Positions 38,597 through 44,001 of a DNA stretch of 44,001 bases are shown here, piece by piece; position 1 is the stretch's first letter, and each line of letters opens with the position of its first letter. Both the position numbers and the translations under genes were made by a program. Under the pieces are notes generated by a model. It was not told the origin of the DNA, did not search any database, and saw only the letters and a list, made by a program, of their open reading frames with translations. The DNA comes from BP-133 sp040756995 (GTDB lineage Bacteria; Actinomycetota; Acidimicrobiia; IMCC26256; BP-133): positions 1-44,001 of the forward strand of contig JBFLYK010000051.1 of NCBI GenBank assembly GCA_040756995.1, in the 5' to 3' direction.

Positions 38597-39499
38597 ATGC
38601 TGACCCTGCGGGGCCGGCGCGCCGCTGTGGCGGGCCTGCTCATCTTCTTCGCCTGGCTGGCGGCCGGCGCCGTACCGGCCGCCGCCGTACCGGCCGCCGC
38701 CGACACGCCCGTCGGCTCCGGCGCGCCCGGCGCGTCCGCCCCGGCGCCGGCCCGGGGCGCGGCGGCGACGACGCCGGCGCTGCCCGATACCAACACCACC
38801 GGGGCCCCGGTCACGGGCGGCACCGACGCCAAAGCCTCGGTCAGCCTCGACCTCGGTGGCGTCGGCGGCAAGCCCAGCCAGAGCCTGATGATCATCCTGC
38901 TGATCACCCTGCTGTCGGTCGCGCCGGCGCTGCTGATCATGGTGACGAGCTTCACCCGCATCGTCATCGTGCTGTCGCTGACCCGCAACGCCATGGGCCT
39001 CCACACGATCCCGCCCAATCAGGTGATCGTGGGCCTGGCCATGTTCCTCAGCTTCTTCGTGATGTCGCCCACATTCGGCGACATCAACCGCGACGCCATC
39101 CAGCCACTGCTGAAGGGGGAGAAGACCCAGAGTCAGGCCTACGAGTCGGCGGTGGCGCCGCTGCGGACGTTCATGCTCAAGCAGACCCGCAAGGGCGAGC
39201 TGGCCATGTTCAGCTCCGCCGCCAACGACGGGAAGCGACCGGAGAAGCCGGAGGACGTCGGCCTCGCCGCGCTCATTCCCGCCTTCATCCTCTCGGAGCT
39301 GAAGACGGCCTTCATCATCGGCTTCGTCGTCTTCATCCCCTTCCTGGTGATCGACATCGTCGTCTCCAGCTCGCTCATGTCCATGGGGATGATGATGCTG
39401 CCGCCGGTGTTCGTTTCGCTGCCGTTCAAGCTGCTTCTCTTCGTCATGGTCGACGGCTGGGGCCTCATCGTCCGCTCGCTGCTGAAGAGCTTCGCCTGA
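38597..39499 (+). CDS. fliP: Flagellar export gate protein FliP
   Basis: Core of the FliPQR export channel. The 300-residue product has a signal-like N-terminus and Ala/Pro/Thr-rich linker (1-95), then the conserved core: LMIILLITLLSVAPALLIMVTSFTRIVIVLSLTRNAMGLHTIPPNQVIVGLAMFLSFFVM and LAALIPAFILSELKTAFIIGFVVFIPFLVIDIVVSSSLMSMGMMMLPPVFVSLPFKLLLFVMVDGW. The signal peptide agrees with FliP, which is unusual among gate proteins in having one. The stop overlaps the fliQ start. Confidence 0.97.
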   Translation: MLTLRGRRAAVAGLLIFFAWLAAGAVPAAAVPAAADTPVGSGAPGASAPAPARGAAATTPALPDTNTTGAPVTGGTDAKASVSLDLGGVGGKPSQSLMIILLITLLSVAPALLIMVTSFTRIVIVLSLTRNAMGLHTIPPNQVIVGLAMFLSFFVMSPTFGDINRDAIQPLLKGEKTQSQAYESAVAPLRTFMLKQTRKGELAMFSSAANDGKRPEKPEDVGLAALIPAFILSELKTAFIIGFVVFIPFLVIDIVVSSSLMSMGMMMLPPVFVSLPFKLLLFVMVDGWGLIVRSLLKSFA

Positions 39500-39771
39500 T
39501 GGACACCAACGTCGTCGAGATCGCCGTGCAGACGATGATCATCTGCGCCAAGCTCTGCGCCCCCATCCTGATCGTGAGCCTGGCCGTCGGCCTCCTGGTG
39601 TCGCTCTTCCAGTCGGTGACGCAGATCCAGGAGGTCACGCTCACCTTCGTGCCCAAGCTGATCGGCGTCGGGCTGGTCCTGATGCTGAGCGGCCACTGGA
39701 TGATGTCCGAGCTGATCGGCTTCACCAACCACCTCTTCGACATGGTGCCCCGACTGCTCCAGTCGGCGTGA
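39499..39771 (+). CDS. fliQ: Flagellar export gate protein FliQ
   Basis: 90-residue two-helix membrane protein, start ATG 39499 sharing a base with the fliP TGA. MDTNVVEIAVQTMIICAKLCAPILIVSLAVGLLVSLFQSVTQIQEVTLTFVPKLIGVGLVLMLSGHWMM contains the FliQ signature FQ-x-xTQIxExTLxFxPK. Confidence 0.96.
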   Translation: MDTNVVEIAVQTMIICAKLCAPILIVSLAVGLLVSLFQSVTQIQEVTLTFVPKLIGVGLVLMLSGHWMMSELIGFTNHLFDMVPRLLQSA

Positions 39772-39772
39772 C

Positions 39773-40534
39773 ATGACCGTCGATCTGGCCCCGGCGCTCG
39801 TTTCCGGTTACCTGCTGGCTCTGGTGCGGGCCGCGGCCTGGGTGTTCGTGTGCCCGCCCTTCGGGAACCGGACCGTGCCGATGACGGTGAAGATCGGCCT
39901 GGCCGCCGCCCTGTCGCTGGTCGTCGGGCCCCGCCTGGCCGACCAGGGCGTTCCCCTGGAGGTCGGGCCTTTGCTCAGCGCCGCCGTCCTCCAGGTCGCC
40001 GCCGGCCTGGCCCTGGGGTTCCTCGGCGTGCTGCTCTTCGCCACGTTCTCGTTCGCCGGCGGGCTCATCGACCTCTTCAGCGGTTACTCCGTGGCCCAGC
40101 TCTTCGATCCCGGCAACCAGGCCCCCGTCAGCATCTTCGGCCAGTTCTATTCCGTGCTGGCCACGACGCTGCTCTTCGCCATCGACGGGCACCTGCTGCT
40201 CGTGCGGGGTTTCCTCACCTCGTTCACCGCCGCGCCGCTCACGTCGCTGTCGACCGACACGCTGGCCGAACTGCTGACCGGTGACCTCGCGCTCTTCTTC
40301 GTCTCCGCGCTGGAGATCGCGGCACCACTGCTGGCCGCGCTGTTCCTGGCCGAGGCGGCCCTCGGTCTCCTGGCCCGGGCCGCCCCCCAGATGAACATCT
40401 TCGTCCTCGGCCTGCCGGTGAAGATCCTCGTGACGCTGACGCTGGCCGGCCTGGCCCTGCCGCTCCTGCCCGACGCCGTGAGCGGCATGGCGAACCAGGT
40501 CGTCAAACAGGGTCTGGGCCTCATCCGCGGATGA
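39773..40534 (+). CDS. fliR: Flagellar export gate protein FliR
   Basis: Third gate subunit, 253 residues with about six membrane segments. Family regions visible: VFVCPPFGNRTVPMTVKIGLAAALSLVV, GFLGVLLFATFSFAGGLIDLFSGYSVAQLFDPGNQAPVSIFGQFY, and AAPQMNIFVLGLPVKILVTLTLAGL, the last (P-Q-(M/F)-N-x-F-x-(L/I)-G-x-P-x-K) being diagnostic. The stop overlaps the flhB start by 3 nt (ATGA). Confidence 0.96.
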   Translation: MTVDLAPALVSGYLLALVRAAAWVFVCPPFGNRTVPMTVKIGLAAALSLVVGPRLADQGVPLEVGPLLSAAVLQVAAGLALGFLGVLLFATFSFAGGLIDLFSGYSVAQLFDPGNQAPVSIFGQFYSVLATTLLFAIDGHLLLVRGFLTSFTAAPLTSLSTDTLAELLTGDLALFFVSALEIAAPLLAALFLAEAALGLLARAAPQMNIFVLGLPVKILVTLTLAGLALPLLPDAVSGMANQVVKQGLGLIRG

Positions 40535-41577
40535 GCTCCGACAAGACCGAACAACCAACCGCCAAACGGAAGCGGGAGGGCCGCCGCGACGGCAACCTGG
40601 CCCGCTCCACCGAGGTCGTGGCCTGGGCCCAGATGCTGGCCGCCGCCTTCCTGCTCCCGGCCTGCCTGGGCCTGGGAAGTCGGTCGCTTCGCGAGGTCAT
40701 GGTCCGCGTCGGGGTACTGGTGAGCCGGCCCGACACCGATGCCGCCGTCGGTCTCCTGTCCCAGGCGCTGATCGGCGGCCTGCTGGCGATCGCCCCCCTG
40801 GCGCTCGGCATGGTGGTCATCGGGCTCGTCGGGAACTTCGCCCAGACGGGCTTCGCCGTTTCGGGGAAGGCGCCGCGCCCGAAGTTCGACCGCATCAACC
40901 CGGCCAAGGGATTCAAGCGCCTGCTGTCACCGCACTCGGCCTGGGAAGCGGCCAAGGAGACCCTGAAGCTGGTTGTGCTGACGGCGGTGGCCTGGCCCGG
41001 CGTGGCGCAACTCGCCGCGGCGTTGGGCACCGGCGGGCGGGTGCCGAGCGGCCAGGTGCTGGCCGCCGTGGCGTCGGCCACGGTCAACCTCATCCGGGCC
41101 ACGGCCCTGGCCGGCCTGGCCCTGGCGGCACTGGACTACGGCTTCCAGCGCCGCCGGGTCCGCAAGGGCCTGATGATGACCAGGCAGGAGGTCAAGGACG
41201 AGTACCGCCAGTCCGAAGGCGACCCGATGATCAGGTCGCGGATCCGTCAGCGGCAGGTCGAGATGAGCCGCAATCGCATGATGGCCGCCGTGGCCGTCTC
41301 GTCGGTGGTCGTGGTCAACCCGACCCACATCGCCGTCGCGCTCGAATACCGTCCCGATCTCGGCGCCCCCCGGGTCGTGGCCAAAGGTCAGGGCTTCATC
41401 GCCCAGCGCATCCGGGAAGAAGCCGAGAAACACGACGTTCCGATCGTGCGCGACGTCCCCCTCGCCCGCACCCTGCACTCCGCCTGCAAACTCGGTCAGG
41501 CGATCCCCGCCGACCTCTACGAAGCCGTCGCCCGCCTCCTGGCCTTCGTCTTCAACCTCAAACGGGGCGTCGCCTGA
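40531..41577 (+). CDS. flhB: Flagellar export switch protein FlhB
   Basis: Changes export specificity from hook to filament substrates after self-cleavage. The 348-residue product begins MSSDKTEQPTAKRKREGRRDGNLARSTEV (typical E-x-PTxKRxxxARxxGxVxxS start), has four membrane segments, MTRQEVKDEYRQSEGDPMIRSRIRQRQ in the linker, and the autocleavage motif NPTH beginning at Asn263 (VVVNPTHIAVALEYRPD). Ends the flagellar run. flhA, often next to flhB, is not here. Confidence 0.97.
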   Translation: MSSDKTEQPTAKRKREGRRDGNLARSTEVVAWAQMLAAAFLLPACLGLGSRSLREVMVRVGVLVSRPDTDAAVGLLSQALIGGLLAIAPLALGMVVIGLVGNFAQTGFAVSGKAPRPKFDRINPAKGFKRLLSPHSAWEAAKETLKLVVLTAVAWPGVAQLAAALGTGGRVPSGQVLAAVASATVNLIRATALAGLALAALDYGFQRRRVRKGLMMTRQEVKDEYRQSEGDPMIRSRIRQRQVEMSRNRMMAAVAVSSVVVVNPTHIAVALEYRPDLGAPRVVAKGQGFIAQRIREEAEKHDVPIVRDVPLARTLHSACKLGQAIPADLYEAVARLLAFVFNLKRGVA

Positions 41578-41594
41578 CGGAGGCTTCCTCGAGC

Positions 41595-42866
41595 TCAGCC
41601 GCCGCGAAGCGCTGAGGAACGGCCGGTTCTGCGCAGCAGCGCGCCGGACAGGATCAGCAGGATCGCCAGGACAGCCGAGGCGCTGATCTCCCCGCCGGTG
41701 CGGGCCAGCGGTGCTGCCGGCGCGCCGGCGGCCGCCGGCCCCGTTGCCGGTCCGGGGGCGGCCGGTGTGGCCGCCGTGGCGGCGGGGAGGGCGACAGCCG
41801 CCGTTCGAAGGTCGGGGCTGGCCACCAGCGCCACTCCCGGGCTACGGAACGAGGCCCACCTGAGACCGGGCACGGTGTCTCCGCCGTCCGAGGCGCTCCG
41901 GCCTCGGGAGGGAACGGCGGGCGCCGGGGCCCTCCGGAAACCGGCTGGCCCGTCCGGGCTTCCACTGGATGCCTCCCCGGCACCGCCGCGGCCGGCACTG
42001 GCGTCCGGAGGGCGGGGGGTTCGACGGTCCCGGTTGCCGGCACCGCTGCGGCGGGTGGGCGCGCCGCCGGCGCCGCTCGAGGGACCGCTCGGCGCTCCGC
42101 CGACGACGGACGAGTCGCCCGGCGAACCGCCACTGCCGCCATCGGATCCGCGATCGGATCCGCTCGGGGACGAACCGGTCCCGCCGCGGCCCGATCCCGC
42201 CGGCGCCTCCCGGCCCGATCCGGTTGGGGGAGCGCCATCCGGGCCGCGGCCGCCGCCGCCGGCGCTCGACGAGTACTGCGGGCGGCGACCGGGATCGCCA
42301 CCGGCTGCACCGGCGTTGGTGCCGCCGGCGGGAGCGCCGCGCCTGGCGTCGGAGCCGGCCGGGTAATCGCGGCGCCGGCCCTCGTAGCCGCCCGGGGAAT
42401 TGGTCGAGCCTTCATCGCCGGTCCGGGACCGACGTGTCGAGTCGTCGCGGACCCGAGAGTCCCCGGCGGCGGGGCGTTTTTCCTCGTTCCCGGGGGTGGC
42501 GGCCCGGTCGTCCTCCGCTTCCACCGCGTCGCCTGACCGGGGCCCCCTGCCCTCACCATCCGGGCAGTCGCCGGAGCCGCGATGGGAGCTCGGCGTGGGC
42601 GGCACGGTGCCGGCGGCCCGCTGGCGATGACCGACGTTGCCGCCACCGGCCGACCGGTGATCGCCGGCTTGTTCGGGCGATGCATCAGACGAGCACGATT
42701 GCGGTGCCCGCTTCGGCGCCCGGGTGGCGTACTCCTCCGCTTCGTCCCGCTCGTCCGGCGGCATTGCCCCGGCAGCCGAGGACGGCGACGCCGAAAGACC
42801 GCTCAGCGCCATGAGCACCGAGAACGACAGTACGACTCGGCGGCCCGCCGGCCATCGCCTCTTCAT
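41595..42866 (-). CDS. Secreted low-complexity protein with C-terminal LAxTG-type sorting signal
   Basis: A 423-residue product starting at ATG 42866 (MKRRWPAGRRVVLSFSVLMALSGLSASPSSAAGA, a clear signal peptide). Residues about 35-330 are hydrophilic low-complexity sequence rich in Gly, Ser, Arg, Pro, Asp. The C-terminus is PLARTGGEISASAVLAILLILSGALLRRTGR: LARTG (about 387-391), a membrane segment and a basic tail, matching sortase E-type LAxTG signals of actinobacteria. Likely attached to the cell wall; function unknown. Convergent to flhB with an 18-nt gap. The long opposite-strand frames over it are composition artefacts. A start 11 codons upstream is possible but hydrophilic. Confidence 0.72.
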   Translation of the reverse strand: MKRRWPAGRRVVLSFSVLMALSGLSASPSSAAGAMPPDERDEAEEYATRAPKRAPQSCSSDASPEQAGDHRSAGGGNVGHRQRAAGTVPPTPSSHRGSGDCPDGEGRGPRSGDAVEAEDDRAATPGNEEKRPAAGDSRVRDDSTRRSRTGDEGSTNSPGGYEGRRRDYPAGSDARRGAPAGGTNAGAAGGDPGRRPQYSSSAGGGGRGPDGAPPTGSGREAPAGSGRGGTGSSPSGSDRGSDGGSGGSPGDSSVVGGAPSGPSSGAGGAPTRRSGAGNRDRRTPRPPDASAGRGGAGEASSGSPDGPAGFRRAPAPAVPSRGRSASDGGDTVPGLRWASFRSPGVALVASPDLRTAAVALPAATAATPAAPGPATGPAAAGAPAAPLARTGGEISASAVLAILLILSGALLRRTGRSSALRGG

Positions 42867-43149
42867 GCGTATCTTCACCTGCCCCCGCCCGAGCCGCACG
42901 ACGGCGTGCCATCACCGGCTCGCTGGCGACTCTGTTGACTCCGCCCCCGGGGCATCGGCATCCCCGGAGCAACTTCGTCACCGGCAACTTCAGATAACCG
43001 GGGCGTACGCTAGTCCCTTGGAAAGTCAAAGAACACACAAACTTCTCCAGTGACAGGAAAATCTTGGCGCCTCCTGTAACTGGTGTTTTCACTGTTAATC
43101 CTTGACTACCTATTGACAGTAGAGGCTGCTGTCTATCTACGATGCTGCC
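42867..43149. other. Divergent intergenic region with lower GC
   Basis: 283 bases between the LAxTG gene and the next plus-strand gene. The left part (to about 43015) holds a GC-rich dyad (CCGGGG/CCCCGG around 42946-42967) in the LAxTG leader; the right part (43020-43140) is distinctly AT-richer than the rest of the window and likely holds the divergent promoters. No ORF with coding character. Confidence 0.5.
43113..43139 (+). promoter_or_regulatory. Candidate housekeeping promoter for the 43150 gene
   Basis: TTGACA at 43113-43118 and TATCTA at 43134-43139, spacing 15 nt (short). It ends 10 nt before the GTG at 43150, so a leaderless transcript is possible. Confidence 0.35.
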
Positions 43150-43344
43150 GTGATTTTGGCAGTGGGCTTCTGGGCGGACCTCGGCCTTACAGCAGTCCTG
43201 CCGGCGCTGGCGGTGGTGCTCCTCGGGCTGGCGCTCGGCTTCGTTCTGAGTCCGGCAGGGCGGCCGGCTCCTCCCCAGCGGCGAACCGGCGGCTTCAGCC
43301 GCGCCATTGCCGATCGGACCGATGGAGAGGGAGGAGCTGCGTGA
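43150..43344 (+). CDS. Small single-pass membrane protein
   Basis: A 64-residue product (MILAVGFWADLGLTAVLPALAVVLLGLALGFVLSPAGRP...) with one or two hydrophobic segments over residues 1-34 and a hydrophilic Arg-containing tail. Start GTG at 43150. Its stop overlaps the start of the lipoprotein gene (GTGA), so the two are probably cotranscribed and coupled. Family not recognised. Confidence 0.6.
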   Translation: MILAVGFWADLGLTAVLPALAVVLLGLALGFVLSPAGRPAPPQRRTGGFSRAIADRTDGEGGAA

Positions 43345-44001
43345 CCCGGAAGAGCCTTCGGGTTGGCGGGCTGGTTGTCGCTCTGTGCCTGGCCGCGGCC
43401 TGCGGCGTGAAGCCCAGCGTCGTCCGGGATCAAGAGGCGAGCGACCGACTCCGGCCCCACGAGATCACCGCCGATTTCAGCGGTGAGGCGGGTAGCGTCG
43501 TCCTCGAAACGCCCGGCGGAGAAGCGGCGCCTGCCGCCCCCACCGGGGAGTCGACGCCACCGGCCCCACTTCCCGTCGCCGGCAGCGAGGGCCCCGGAGC
43601 CGGTGCCGTTGCGGTGTCCGGTCCGGCCGCGCCAAGCCGGTCGAGCGCCCCCGGCCCGGCCGTGCGGGCTGCCGCCTCCAGCCAGCAAACCGCGCCGCCG
43701 TCCGGTTCTCCCGCCCCCGAGGCCGCGCCGGTGATGGGCCCGCCGGCGCCATCGCCACGACCGCCGGCACCGCCGCGGGAGCCGGAGCCGAGCGACCCCC
43801 CGCCGGCGCCGGCCCCGCCCCGGGAAGCCTTCGAGGGGCAGCCCGACCGGACGGGCGTGACCGACACGACGATTCGGATCGGCATCCACGCCCCGGTGAC
43901 GGGAGCGGCGCCGTTCCCCCAGAGCGCCTTCGAGCAGAGCAACAACCTCTACTGGAAGTTCCTCGCCGAGAAGGGCGGGGTGCACGGCCGCAACGTCGAG
44001 G
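43341..44001 (+). CDS. ABC transporter substrate-binding lipoprotein, LivJ/Peripla_BP_6 type (3' end outside window)
   Basis: Open from GTG 43341 to the window end (220 codons). The N-terminus VTRKSLRVGGLVVALCLAAACG is a lipoprotein signal with lipobox LAAAC (Cys21), and GGAGGAG lies about 6 nt upstream. A Pro/Ala/Ser-rich linker of about 140 residues follows. At about residue 172 the binding domain begins: GVTDTTIRIGIHAPVTGAAPFPQSAFEQSNNLYWKFLAEKGGVHGRNVE, matching the start of branched-chain amino-acid or amide-type binding proteins. The linker is unusually long. Substrate cannot be inferred from this part. Confidence 0.85.
   Translation, partial: MTRKSLRVGGLVVALCLAAACGVKPSVVRDQEASDRLRPHEITADFSGEAGSVVLETPGGEAAPAAPTGESTPPAPLPVAGSEGPGAGAVAVSGPAAPSRSSAPGPAVRAAASSQQTAPPSGSPAPEAAPVMGPPAPSPRPPAPPREPEPSDPPPAPAPPREAFEGQPDRTGVTDTTIRIGIHAPVTGAAPFPQSAFEQSNNLYWKFLAEKGGVHGRNVE

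Noticed and set aside
42867..43020. Possible riboswitch in the leader of the LAxTG gene (minus strand)
   Set aside because: There are GC-rich hairpins, but I could not match the core motifs of c-di-AMP, c-di-GMP-I or cobalamin riboswitches. Listed only as intergenic DNA.
1..44001. CRISPR arrays, tRNA or rRNA genes, insertion sequences
   Set aside because: No regularly spaced repeats, no tRNA-like cloverleaf or rRNA sequence noticed, and no transposase; the DUF222-HNH gene is the only element linked with mobility.

Overview
High-GC actinobacterial chromosome segment. The gene content (actinobacterial Rho with a basic/acidic N-terminal insert, rho-rpmE-prfA-prmC-tsaC order, DUF222/HNH protein, LCP lipoprotein, GTG/TTG starts, an LAxTG-type sorting signal, Gram-positive-style flagellum without P- or L-ring genes) fits a motile member of Actinomycetota, plausibly class Acidimicrobiia. 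The class is an inference; the phylum is well supported.

Layout. 1-5786: housekeeping block with the end of rho, rpmE, an LCP-family lipoprotein on the minus strand, prfA, prmC and a divergent tsaC/Sua5-like gene. 5783-9947 (minus): late flagellar genes luxR-type regulator, flgN, flgK, flgL, fliW, csrA. 10112-15945 (plus): sigma factor fliA, flagellin, flaG, fliD, fliS and a small fliT-like gene. 16007-23486: an accessory island of non-flagellar genes (DUF222-HNH protein, small membrane and secreted proteins, a site-2-protease-like M50 protein, an orphan sigma region-4 protein, a TolB-like propeller, a frameshifted lipoprotein with Kelch-like repeats, and a retron-type reverse transcriptase with a candidate msr-msd RNA). 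23675-41577 (plus): a long, tightly overlapping flagellar run flgB-flgC-fliE-fliF-fliG-fliH-fliI-fliJ-NlpC/P60-fliK-flgD-flgE, then flbD-motA-motB-fliL, then fliM-fliN-fliO-fliP-fliQ-fliR-flhB. 41595-44001: a secreted low-complexity LAxTG protein (minus), a small membrane protein and the start of an ABC-transporter substrate-binding lipoprotein.

How it works together. The middle run encodes MS ring, switch, export gate, rod, hook and stator. The left-hand genes encode hook-filament junction, filament, cap, export chaperones, and the FliW-CsrA pair that in other bacteria couples flagellin level to flagellin translation. I found one promoter pattern, TCA-rich 8-mer, exactly 11 nt, then G(T/C)CGAT-containing 8-mer, in front of flgN, the luxR-type gene, fliC, flbD and fliM. 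It resembles sigma-28 promoters and would tie these units to fliA. flhA, flgG and chemotaxis genes are not in the window.

The most notable item is the retron-like locus at 21909-23486: an RT with retron hallmarks and a long N-terminal extension, preceded by a structured RNA region bounded by a 17-bp inverted repeat (a1/a2-like) whose inner arm covers the RT ribosome-binding site. Second is a dispersed ~28-bp GC-rich hairpin repeat found at the 3' ends of three flagellar genes.
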